A DNA stretch of 64,000 nucleotides from Teratosphaeria epicoccoides (taxonomy: Eukaryota; Ascomycota; Dothideomycetes; Mycosphaerellales; Teratosphaeriaceae): positions 310,001 through 374,000 of the forward strand of contig JADDMT010000016.1 of assembly GCA_021401465.1 (NCBI GenBank), written 5' to 3'. A model generated the notes under the pieces. That model was given only the letters and a program-made list of their open reading frames with translations, had not been told where the DNA came from and searched no databases. Each line of letters opens with the position of its first letter. Positions within the stretch are counted from its first letter, which is position 1. The translations under genes were made by a program, and so were the position numbers. Below, piece after piece: positions 21,019 through 31,348 of the stretch.

Positions 21019-24000
21019 TCAGTGCCTACCTCTCCTCCTCCCGTTCCTGCCCTCGTCTTCATCGTCCCGTCCCTTCGAGGAGGACCCACCACCCAGACCA
21101 GCCAGGAAATCGGTAACACCGCGCGATCCAAGGATCCCTGTAATTGCCTTTTCGAGCGGATCACCGTCGTCTTTCTTGTTGCCATCCTCGTCAAAGCGCG
21201 GTGGGAGCTCCACAATGCCTTCTGAGTCGCTGTCGGGCTCGCGTTCGTACTTGTCGTTCATCAGCTGCGAGGAAGTGCCTGAGCGGTGGCGTCGATGGCT
21301 CTTTCGATCGCTGCGCTCGCCATCATCACGGTCTTCGCGCCTCCTACGGCGCCTCGGCTTTCGATCTGCAGGAGCTTCGCCATCGCTATGCCTGTGCTCT
21401 TCTTTTGCTCGTTGCTTGCCTTTACTGCTGCCACCGCTGCTTTCACTTTTGCTGCTCCTCGTCTTCTCCGGCGATATTTCGCGTGTTGTGTTTTGCTCCA
21501 TGTCGAATTTCACGCGACTGCGGCTCCGAGAGCGCTCAGCTCGGGGTGTATCTACACCATCTGTTACGTCGACAACGTCAGCAGGGTGCTGCGTGTGGAT
21601 GAAACTCGCGAATGCGGGTACGGCGTATGGAGACGTACCCGCTTCTTGAGACTCATGGCGCTGCTGATGCTCGCCGGGCGGAGCCTGGTGGTCGTCGGCG
21701 GCAGAAGCGTTGGGAGCACTCACATTCTCTGGGTTTCCACCCCTCCTTTCATGAGGTGCCGCTGGATCTGCACTGCCATAGCCTCTTTGATCACCTGCGT
21801 ACGTTTCGTGTCCACGAGAGGCTCCCAGGTTTGCATCGCTCTCGCCATATTCACCATAAGTCTGCTGATAAGGCTGCTGCTGCTGATGACCACTTTGAGC
21901 GTAATCCGCTGGGTTGTACGCACGATACTGTTGTGGCTCTGGGTACGGCTGTTGAGCGGTGGCATAATCGCCGGTGGGCGGAGGTGGGAAGTAATTGCCA
22001 GACGGGTACTGTTGTTGCTGACCGCCATATTGGTCGTACTGCGGAGTCTGCTCATATGGTAAGTAACCGCCGTCATGATGGCCTGCTGGAGCTGGGCTAT
22101 ATACAGGATCTTGATCGTAGTATGAATCCTGATAACCTCTGCCGTCCTCTGTTCCATGTTCGTCAGCATGCTTCAACGGCAGCACGAACTCAGACTTACG
22201 TCTTTGGTCATCACGTGGTCTCGAGTGCCCGCGTTGCCGGCCAAGCTCATGACCCACAGCAGCACCGGCTCCGGCCGCGACACCAGCTCCAGCCAGATCC
22301 CTGGCGCCCCGTGAGCGGCTACGCCGTCGAGTGTCCGGACTGCTGCCGTTGCTACTTCCACCGCGGTGTCGACGGCGGTACATGCCAGGTTCCTCATCAC
22401 TGTAATATCCCCGGCCTTGCTGATCAGGATAGATAGGCTCATTGCCGTATGCTACCAAGTCTCGATCGTCAACACGCCTGTCATCAGCATAACGCGAGGC
22501 AGGGACAGACCTACTCCGAGACCGACTGCGTCTGCGCCTGCCTCTGCCTGCCTCCTCCTCAATGATTGCTTCCTTCTTCCGCTCCTTGTTGGCTTTGTTA
22601 TTCTCGTACAAACCAGCGAGAGCCGCGCCTCCAAGACCCGCTGCTGCGATAGGCACGCCTTGACGGACACGAGACTTGGAACGGCCACCTCGACTCTTGG
22701 ATCGAACACGGTCCCAGATCCCAGCTGCCGCCGCAGATGCCAGACCAGCTTGCGCGATGCGACGATTGCGATGATCAGGATTGGTTGCTTTGGTTCCTGG
22801 ATCCGAGAGGCGATCATTGTAGTAACTATCAGCACTGGCCCGGCGCCTCCTGCTGCGGCTCCGACGTGGTGGATCCTGCGGTAGGATGATTGTCTCCTTG
22901 TTTCCACTCTTCTTAATTGCGTAGCCAGCAAGAGCGCCGAGGGCGGCCACTGCGGCCACTCCGCCAAGCGTCTGCGCCCGTGACCGAGACTTGGAACGAG
23001 ATTTGGATCGCCTTCTGCGATGGGATCGAATAGTGTCTCTGTCGTCGTCAGACCAGCTTCGTGATCGACTTCTGGACCTTCTGGATACTCTGCTCTTGCT
23101 ACGGGCACTTCTGACACGACTTAGGGCTTGAGCACCAATCGCGCCTACCGCAGCACCAGCCGCGTCATTGACGAACCTCCCGCCACTTTGTCTACCTTCA
23201 GACCTGCGGTGATGTCTCAGGATCTCTGCGGCGCCAACACCAGCGAGTGCTCCCTCAGCCAAATGCCGTCTGTGATTGGGCGAATGCGAGCGGTCGCGAT
23301 CGCGCTCTCCGTCGTATGTGCGCTCTCGGCGCACGTACTCGTAGCTGTCGTCGCTGCTGTATTGAGATGCGCTGTCGCGAGGTCTGATCTCGGTCTTCCG
23401 GTCGTAGCTGTCATCGCGTCGTCGCGAGCGGTCGATCTCGCGCACTCTTCGCTCGTAAAAGTAGCCTTCTTCCTCGGGCTCTTTCTTATCCGACTTGACA
23501 GTCGCTGCGACAGTTGTGGTAGCAGACGGAGGGATGACCTCTGGTGGCGGTGGTTCCTCGCGTTTGACTAGAGATTGCTCCTTGACCTCTTCTCGTTCAA
23601 TGAATTCGTAATTGGGCTCGCGACGCTCCTCGCGGATAATCACTTGAGGCTCTCTGCTCCTCTCCCGGATGATGATGGGCTGCGGTGCTGGCTCGCGAAT
23701 GATGATGGGTTGGGGCGGCGCAAAGTACTCGGTGCTCTTGCTGTATCTTTCCAAATCATAGGGTCGGTCCAGTGTCGCGATCCGCCTATGTGGGGGCGAG
23801 AAGGAACGCTCGCGCTCAAACTTGAACTCTCGTATCCGCTCCGGTACTGGCGAAGGCGGAGAAGGCGCGCGCACAATCTCACGATCGCGCTCCACCACCT
23901 TGTATTCAGTCCTTGGTGCTGAGTGGGGTCGTGCTGAATGGCTTGAACGGCGGTCCCAGTCGCTGTCTCTTTCTAACACGCGATAGGCAATATCGCGCCC

Positions 24001-24425
24001 GCGGTTGTATCGGTCTCGTTCGCGAACGATCTCTTTGAACTTGTAGTCGACTTCGTCTCTTGGGCGCTCCCGCTCTCGTATGCGCTCCTCGATCTTGAAG
24101 TCGACGTCATCGTCCCTGTCCTTTGGTGCCTTGGAGACTCGCTCGGTCACCTTCCACTTGATATCCTCCTTCGGCTCCGGTTGCGGCGATGAGTCCCTGC
24201 GCTCCCGTCGGATGATGATCTTGTCCTCCTTGACATCGTCGGATTTGCTCAGGACGGAGCGGCTGGAAGACTCAGGCACCTGATATCTCTTGACCTGCAG
24301 AGGAATCAGCATGAGCTCGGAATTGAGTGAACAGCTTGCGAGTGACAGACTGTAGTGTACGTTCTCCGGGGCTCTTCGTGCTCGTCGCGCTCCCTGTAGA
24401 TCACGCGCTCGCCGCGGACCGACAT
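21019..24425 (-). CDS. DUF3824 domain-containing, Arg/Ser-rich protein
   Basis: Function unknown. Two exons: 24351-24425 (ATG at 24423-24425, MSVRGERVIYRERDE) and 21019-24294, 1,116 residues. The 56-nt intron starts GTCTGT, a weak donor, and ends CTGCAG; I chose it because it alone joins the open frames and gives RRTYTTVKRYQVPE, a natural-looking sequence. The N-terminal half is charged with many RERD/RRE repeats (helical, low complexity). The middle has alternating Arg/Ser stretches (SRSRSRS) and short Ala/Gly-rich hydrophobic segments such as VAAVAALGALAGYAI and GAGVAAGAGAAVGHE, the hallmark of DUF3824. A Tyr/Gln/Pro-rich prion-like segment lies near residues 760-860. The C-terminus is acidic/basic mixed and ends RRGRH. 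Largely disordered; a nuclear or membrane-associated role cannot be decided from sequence. Confidence 0.85.
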
Positions 24426-25433
24426 CTTGTTGACTTGGCTCAGCCACGGTCAGAAGCGTGCGCTTTACAATGATCTCCCCGCAAATAGCTCATGTATCTC
24501 TAATCGAAGTTGCGTTTTGGTGTGCGGTCTCGTCGCTGCGGCGCCCACTGGACGCCTTGTGGTGTCTAGAGTGGACAGGCTCAGTAGCAGTGTGCAGCCG
24601 GTCTCCAGCCGTGACAACCCAGCCCGCACGGGATGACACTCACGGCCAAGGGCGCCTTGTGACGCGGGCGCCGATGAAACGGCCGACTGGGAACCTCGTT
24701 ACCTCAACCTCTCGCGTCGGCGCACGCTGTCCGGCCCAGGCACGGGAAAGTAAATTTGTCTCGTTGCTGTTTTGTGGTGTAAGATGAGAGATGATCGTTG
24801 CTACGAAATAGTGTGCAAGGTCTGAAAAGAGCATGTGTGTTCCAGTACTGGCGATCATCGCGACTTGGGCCGGTCGAGTCAGCGAGGCCCGGGCATCTTG
24901 CTCTTGGCGTTTCATGCACAGTGACGAAGGCGGTGCGTCGTGCCCAAGTGCTCTCCAGCAGGCCTCCCGATCTAGAGGTTGCGACGGCAAGTACAGATCG
25001 AGTATTATTGACGGCACGCCGGAACAACCACAGTGCGTCCAGAATAGCTTACGTGTAGCAATGGCTCTACTATTGGATATTGGACTGACCTGCGTCTCTA
25101 CACTGGACACACCCGTCTTCGAAGGCTGTCCGGATTGTGAGACAAGAGTTGCATAGCAGATGCGCTGGCCCACCCCATCTGGGCCCCCATGCAAACGAGC
25201 CCACCTCCTTCGCTGCACGTCTTCGGATTCGTGAACTATGCGAACTGGTGTACCTAGGTTTTCTCCATGTCATCTGTCGTTCATCTGACGTAGTCTAGCT
25301 ACACTCACACCATCCATGGTGGACGCCGACCGTCGCGCAATTCCCATTATATACACGCTGCTGAGAGCAATGCCACAATACCCTCGCCCGCTATGCATTC
25401 ACATCCAAACATCAGGTTCTGTCGATTATGTGC
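24426..25433. other. Intergenic, no gene seen
   Basis: About 1 kb between the start of the DUF3824 gene and the end of the App1-like gene, both on the minus strand. It should contain the DUF3824 promoter and the upstream gene's 3' region. Short frames here overlap one another on both strands and look random. Confidence 0.55.
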
Positions 25434-27204
25434 CTACAGTAATTGCCAAACCAAAACACCAAGGAACCCGAAGAAGGTCAGGCCCAGATCTGAGCTCAAG
25501 GCACCGCCGCCCGACTTGGTATTACCGCTGCTGCCATTGGCGCTTCCATTTGTGCTTGTCGTCGACGAGAGACCACCTGGCAAGCCTTGATAACTGAAGG
25601 TAACATTCTGCGCGATCTGGATGCGAAGACATATGTCAGCAGGGATCTGAGACAGTCATCGAGAAAGCCCGTGCAGGTCCTCAGGTCTAGATATCGAGGT
25701 TCAGCTAGGAGGTCGACTTACGGAGGTGTTGTAGCATTCCCCTGCGGCGATGTTCAAGTTTGTGAGGTCCTATCAATGGGAAGATGCGTTAGCAAGAATG
25801 TCAGTGGACCAGCCTTCGTTCCATTTGACTCACATCCGCGTTTTTGAAGAACATATATTGAGACTGATTGATCCCCTTGAAGCCACTCGTATCGTAAGGG
25901 AGCTTGTCTCCAGGGTCCGTGCTAGTCGTGTTCCTCAGAAAGATGCATTGCACCTGCCCTGGAAACAATGTCACCATCTCAGGATAATCCCTCATCACAT
26001 CCGAATTCGATGTATCGGCTACAAGGACAAATTTCCGCTTCGGGAAGGTTTCGAAGATCTTGACCAGCAAAAACTTCCGAATGCTCAGTGTCGCGCTGAC
26101 ATCAGAGAAGTTCAAAGGCCGGGTGTCGAAGCTGCCGCCAGGGTATGTGCTGTAGATAAACTGCATGTAGTTGCGCGTCACCTGCTCGGGAGTCGTGGTC
26201 AAGTAATGGAAGTGGATGCCGTCAATGCTTTGACTCCAGTTGGCATAGATTGATGGCATGTTCTCCCACGCTGTGAAGGGGCGGGCGAAGGTGTTCAGGA
26301 GCCCTTGCTCCGGCTCATAAATCTTAGTGACTCGAAGAATGTCATCGATGTCCGATATGACTGTGAGACCTTCATCGGGCACCAAGTATGCCGTACTGTT
26401 GCCAAGGCTTGCCCCTTCCACGTAAGTATTGAGCCGCTGTATCTCCGAGGTCTCGTTGCCAGCAGTGAGTCCGTTGCTCTCGATAGGAACGAACACATCA
26501 AAATCACCCTCAGCAGTGGTATTATACGGCAGAGTGATATCTTGCGTCCCGCCAGTGGTATTTGTAGTTCCACCTCCTCCACCTGGCTGTCCGCTGGAAC
26601 CCTGGCTAGAGGCTGGTTCCAAGTGAATGGTGTTGACCGCAAGGTTTCCTTGTTGAACGACAAATATCTCAGCCGTAAGATTACGTGCCATCGCCTGTTC
26701 GGACGATGTCAAATTGTCGAAGTCCTCTCCATATATGAACAGATCTCCGGCCAACTTGTCCAATGTTTCGTTGCTAGTATTCGGCTGCTTGTAGACATTG
26801 CCGTGGAAGCGGACATTCCATCCTTGATCGGTATAGTTCGCGTAGGGGTCGATGTTGAGAACATTCGTCGGCACGGCAGCCAACTCTGAACTGCCTATTC
26901 CGAGCGAACTGGCCACAGCATCTCCCGTCGGAAGTCCAATCTCCCATTCCTGCACGCCCGACGCGACGAAAGAGCTGACATCTGATCCCAACCCACTCAG
27001 CACCGAATCAGCATAGCTGGCAGCCTCCGCCGTGAGATCGCTGAATGCCCGCTTGTCCAAATTTCGCCAATCGATATCCGCTGCAGGGGTAGTGATCGGT
27101 TCGCGCGCTTCAATGGGGTTCGCAACAGGTGTAGGTCCAGGTAGAGGTCCAGCTGCCACCAAAAGCGCGGCTGGTAGCAGCAGGCATCTCGCAGCGAACA
27201 ACAT
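25434..27204 (-). CDS. Secreted App1-type (DUF2183) protein, probable GPI anchor
   Basis: Related to the catalytic domain of phosphatidate phosphatase App1. Three exons: 25834-27204, 25722-25769 and 25434-25616, 533 residues. I chose the ATG at 27204 because it starts a signal peptide (MLFAARCLLLPAALLVAAG); the in-frame TTG further upstream is not a start. The DxDD motif occurs in SDIDDILRVTKIY, followed by FARPFTAWENMPSIYANW, FHYLTTTPEQVTRNY and FVLVADTSNSDVMRDYP, all typical of the DUF2183 fold. The two short 3' exons supply CYNTS and an Asn/Ser/Gly-rich linker ending in a hydrophobic tail (LTFFGFLGVLVWQLL), which together with the signal peptide suggests a GPI anchor. Many NxS/T sites agree with secretion. 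Secretion is unlike yeast App1, which is cytosolic, so the substrate is uncertain. Confidence 0.88.
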
Positions 27205-27474
27205 GTCAGAAGGCTTACGGCGTGTGAGAAGGGAGGGCAGGCTGTTGAAGGAATATAAGTCCCTACCGTGCGTGAAACAGAATGGAAATTGCAAGGAAAT
27301 GCAAGTAATAAGTCAATTACATGTGGCTGCATCCGTTGCTGGAGTTCAGCACGCGACCAAACCGGTTTGTTTGGACGATCTCCTAGCTTGTTGCGCCTCG
27401 GCAGCCCGATGATGTAGGCCAAGCCGGAATCACCGTGCGCGATTCGGAGCATGTGTGCAGTTATCAAGTAACTT

Positions 27475-27499
27475 CTGAACTTTCGACTTTCGGACTTCA
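27475..27499 (+). repeat. Left terminal inverted repeat
   Basis: 25-bp arm beginning CTGAACTTTCGACTTTCGGA. It matches the reverse complement of 28157-28181 at 23 of 25 positions; the two mismatches are adjacent (AC against GT), both transitions. Confidence 0.8.
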
Positions 27500-28077
27500 G
27501 GCCTCCATACTTTCTTGCATCTATAACACCATCAATATCGTGTCAATTCACACGTGTAGTACCTTAAAACGATGCTACGACCTTCTACAATCGATTGGGA
27601 ATCATAGCAGGAGCAGATTGTCAAATAGGTAGAGGCTAGCAAGACGCAAGATGAGATAGTAGAAGAAATAGAGAGAGCCGCACAGGTTTCTCTTACTCGC
27701 AGGACACTCGCAGAGCAATTAGCAAGATAGGGTGTTACGAGCAAGCGCATGAATATACTAGTGAATCAGGGCATAAAGGTAGTAGTAGACGATGAGATTG
27801 TGACTATGTAAACTGACTAATATACCAGAAGTCGTGGGAGCTAGAGGTAGTCAGCTTGCGTAATCTGAAGGCTCTGTCGGCTAAATACTAGCGCGAATAC
27901 ACTGCGAATACTTACTGTTAGGCCATGTTAGTAGTAGTATCGCTAGTATCTTAGTGGAGGAGTCGTTAAACAGTGTGGGTAGATAGCATGGTAATAGCGA
28001 AGAAGGCGCCATAATCGAAAATAGTTGTACCTACTAACATCACTTTACTATACAATCACAGGACACTTCACTACACA

Positions 28078-28102
28078 ATCACAGGATACACAATCCTGTG
28101 AT
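28078..28102. repeat. 10-bp perfect inverted repeat (hairpin)
   Basis: ATCACAGGAT, five-base spacer ACACA, then ATCCTGTGAT. The left arm is part of a 12-bp direct repeat ACAATCACAGGA found at 28052-28063 and 28075-28086. It lies in the right subterminal part of the inverted-repeat element. Confidence 0.75.
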
Positions 28103-28156
28103 ATTCGCGCTGCGTTTGCAGTCACAATAGCGACAATACCGTGCGAAAACACGAAG

Positions 28157-28181
28157 TGAAGTCCGAAAGTCGAAAACTCAG
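28157..28181 (-). repeat. Right terminal inverted repeat
   Basis: 25-bp arm whose reverse complement begins CTGAGTTTTCGACTTTCGGA; partner of 27475-27499. Confidence 0.8.
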
Positions 28182-28317
28182 TAGTAATCTCACACTCGCT
28201 CCCAACAGCGCACCGCCGTATAGGGACTGTCGGTCGATAAATTTGATTGGGAGCTAGAGTTCGGCGTCAGGATGAGGCATCAGCTGCTCTTGTGAGACAA
28301 GCAACAATACTAGAAGG

Positions 28318-28949
28318 ATGCGAAGCATGGCCTTTGGTGCATACACTATTCGCGGTGCCTGCCCATGCAATCGACCTCTCGTACATAACACACACGGGTC
28401 AAATGGTCTGGCCCTCCAACAACCAACTCTCTACGTCCCCGCCATCCACAATACTCAAGCAATACTATCACAACTCGCACAAGTCCACAGCGAATGCATA
28501 CTTGACGAGAACCAGCTTGCGACCCTTCTTCCAAACAAAGATGGCCAGATGGCTTAACGCAAGCTCCTCGAGTACTGGTACGCAACATGTCAGGCAGAAC
28601 ATCAATCAACGCATGAGCTTATGCGTGAGCCGGTTGACTGCTTGATCTCACAACTGTCAGGCAACACCATTTGTCAAGCAGCCGTCAAGGCATCGTCTGA
28701 CAGTCATATCGGAGCTCAAGCCTTTCGAAAAAGAGGTTGGCGAGAGCTCTGAAGCAAGATCTGACGCGTGCAGGCGACAACGGGACCCATTTCGTCGACA
28801 TGCAATTCACAGATAAGGGTCAAGCCGAAGTGGCAGGCTTTGTCGCGCTATACATGCCTCCAGAAGAGACTGGTCCATTCAGAGCCACGGTCCAGAGCTT
28901 GTGGTCAGTCCTCGGCATAGGAAGAAAAGCATCGCAAGGAGAGGAATGA
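28318..28949 (+). pseudogene. Coding relics of unknown gene
   Basis: From the ATG at 28318 a frame with natural-looking composition (for example AIHNTQAILSQLAQVHSEC) runs to a TAA at about 28555, and the same frame then continues open (RKLLEYWYATCQAEHQ) to about 28750. A different frame, 28737-28949 (no ATG at its beginning), reads VDMQFTDKGQAEVAGFVALY and ends GRKASQGEE. Together these look like pieces of one broken gene, or of two, or of a transposon, next to the inverted-repeat element. I do not recognise the family. Both frames could also be chance openings. Confidence 0.3.
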
Positions 28950-29302
28950 CGATGCTTGAGAAGGAGGCAGTGAAGCATCAGAGGCATTTGTTGGCAAGCA
29001 CTGCGCATCGGTGAACACAGGCTAAGTTGTTCAAAGGTTCTCGAAACATCAATAGGCTCACCAGCAGAACAGGTGTATGCACGTCCTGGATAAGAAGCTT
29101 GGAGTGTGATACCAAAGTATGGCATCAGTCCGAGGGATGGAACACTTGTACATGAAGTCTGGTTATACAAAGATCTGGAGGATGTTGGGCGTAGGTCTGT
29201 CCCACAGCCAGCCTCAGTGGCATCTACTGGGGTGGCAACGTACAGTTTGAAGCCTGATTGTGGCCAGACTTGGCCGCTTGCCCGTCATGTAGAAAGAGAA
29301 GG

Positions 29303-30531
29303 CTATGGCTTCTCCTTGTCGAACTTGACGGTGCCCTGCCCATCGCGACTTATGGTCGCGAAGCTCAGATTCGTCTTGGCGGCCGCTGCTGAGACCTGAC
29401 CATTGGGTGCTGTTATTGCGTCTCCAGGCTTGATCTGGAGTGCTTTGGGTATTGCGCCTGCTGGGCTATCGGCGATTTCACTGACATTTTCCGATGTCAG
29501 TGCATTTCGTACACTTGAGCCGCGAGACTGCACGAGTATCGTGGTCGGGCCATGGAAATGCAAGAATAGCTTTACTTTTCGTCAGCATATGATCGTGCAG
29601 AGGTCCAGTCGCAATAATGTACCCGGTCTCCCCATATCGTCCGTCTCGCCCACGTCCTGATTGTGAAAGCCGTCCGACTGATAAATTTCCACGCTACATG
29701 CTCGCGCATTGTCCGCCAGAACCTGGTGTCTGGCAACAGAGTGGTTGGTCTTGGTATCTGAAACCGCAGGAGGTTCGCTTTGAAGCGGTATGGCTGTGGC
29801 GCATGCTTCTGTATCGTATACGCGACGACATTACTAGGATGCACCACATACTCTTCGTCCGTCTTCAGGATAACCTGATGTATCAAGCCTCTTCCGCTCA
29901 GAGCGAGGAGGCCCCGTCCTGTGACTGAGGTGCTACCCCAGTGTGCAAGGCTCTAACGCAGTCAGCCTGCATCCATGACCGACCATCGCTAAGCTGATCC
30001 TACCATATTGGTATTGAGCGTGGGGGACAGGCGCAATGTCTGCCCCGTCCATGCCAAAAGCGCATTCCGTTGCGCGACCATCCAATCCAGCCTGCCGTCC
30101 AAGTGTACCACTGCCAGACTTGTGATAGGAGACTTCGGGGCTACAAGAGCTGAGTAGGGCGTGGTGGAAGTCACTCGTTGGTACAGGAAGGGTATGCCGA
30201 CAATTGCTCTTCTGAAGGGTTCGAGGATGGAGAGCGTCGATACTGCATTCTCCGCCTTGCCATTGAAGCCGACCAATGTGCCTTTCCTGGTGTACAGATT
30301 CTGGGATGCCGATATTGAGGCTGAGAGGAGAGAGAATGGCGACCCAATCACTTCCATGCGCGCCTCGGCGCCATTGCTCAAGGTCTGCTGCAGTTCAGTC
30401 GTTGATGGCGTCGCACTGATCTGTATTTGTCTCCGACCGCTCTGTGACTGAGGGTGTAGCCGCGTCCGGCAAGGAGCACAGGCGCGCTTGAGCACCTCGC
30501 GGCGCATCGTTGTGGTGAATGCAATAGTCAT
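29303..30531 (-). CDS. AIM24: Mitochondrial protein AIM24 (altered inheritance of mitochondria)
   Basis: Inner-membrane protein that in yeast supports MICOS and respiratory complex integrity; TRAP-like/DUF124 beta fold. Three exons: 30004-30531, 29623-29952 and 29303-29569, 374 residues. The 51- and 53-nt introns have clean GT-AG ends. Joins give LNTNM/SLAHWGSTSVTGRGL and RTIWGDR/LFLHFHGPTTILVQSRG, both diagnostic of AIM24. The N-terminus (MTIAFTTTMRREVLKRAC) is Arg/Thr-rich without early acidic residues, as for a mitochondrial presequence; a second in-frame ATG at 30507 is possible. A TCACGTGA palindrome sits about 240 bp upstream (30771-30778). Confidence 0.93.
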
Positions 30532-31348
30532 TTGTTGCTCTACTTTCCGTATGCAGCATTTAGCAATGTGGCCCGAGCTCCAAAAGACCGTCCAAGGGTC
30601 TGTTGTAACACGAGTTGAGCAGCAACTGATACGATTCATGCACTGATATCGACGATTCTCATGACACAGTTGATACTGGCAGCATGTCTCACTGATGGTA
30701 TATTGAATGGATGACCATCTACCATATTGTCTATTCAACTGATATTCTCTGTGTGTCTTGGCGCACCATATCACGTGATGAGGCCGGTCTACAACACCGT
30801 CAACGCGACTTCCACGTGCATCACTCGTGCCTTCTCTTTCGACTCACCTAAAGATCGCATACACGTGGCAGTGACAGTCCATTGACGAACAATCATGCTC
30901 GAATCCATCAAGTGTACTCGCGGACCCGGTCAGTCTGCCAATAATGTGGCAAGTTGACCGCATCGCCGAGCAGTCATTTATTATATCAAGAATGGTCAAG
31001 CACGCCAAGTGAGCATTCAACAACGGTATCGGCCAGCGGTCGACTGCATTGTTCGACAGTCCACTGCACCAGTCAGCACTCAATCGCTCCGACAAATCGT
31101 CATTCGCGTTCGCCCGTCAAGCGCCGCTTAATTGGTAGAATCATCGATGACGGACCGCTGATAGCACCGCACCATAGATGCCTCGCTGCAATACCACCCT
31201 CAGAATCGAAGCCCGAGCTTGAAATCGCATCGAGCTGTTCGCGGGTCTACCTGGACGATTTATGAGCTATGCTACCTCTGATCCTACCCGCAATCTCGTT
31301 TGCATCCGCCTTGGCACACCGAACCAACACGTGTCTAGCTCCATCGAC
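30532..31348. other. Intergenic, aim24 upstream region
   Basis: About 820 bp between the start of AIM24 and the stop of the giant gene, both on the minus strand. It contains TCACGTGA at 30771-30778, the same palindrome seen upstream of RPL27, and CACGTG-like sequence nearby (ACACGTGG near 30862). No gene is supported. Confidence 0.5.

Larger units (their letters stand above)
27475..28181. mobile_element. Decayed DNA element with 25-bp terminal inverted repeats
   Basis: A 707-bp AT-richer tract bounded by inverted repeats at 27475-27499 and 28157-28181, identical at 23 of 25 positions with an 18-bp perfect core TTCGACTTTCGGACTTCA. The inside contains many TAG/TAA triplets in all frames and one stretch that reads as protein if stops are ignored (around RRTLAEQLAR then GVTSKRMNILVNQ), so it may be a RIP-damaged, internally deleted transposon or a MITE. 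AGTAA occurs just outside both ends (27467-27471 and 28183-28187) and could be a target duplication, though it is not directly adjacent. Family not identified. Confidence 0.65.

Noticed and set aside
27205..27294. Longer N-terminus for the App1-like protein
   Set aside because: The frame upstream begins with TTG; the ATG at 27204 starts a good signal peptide.
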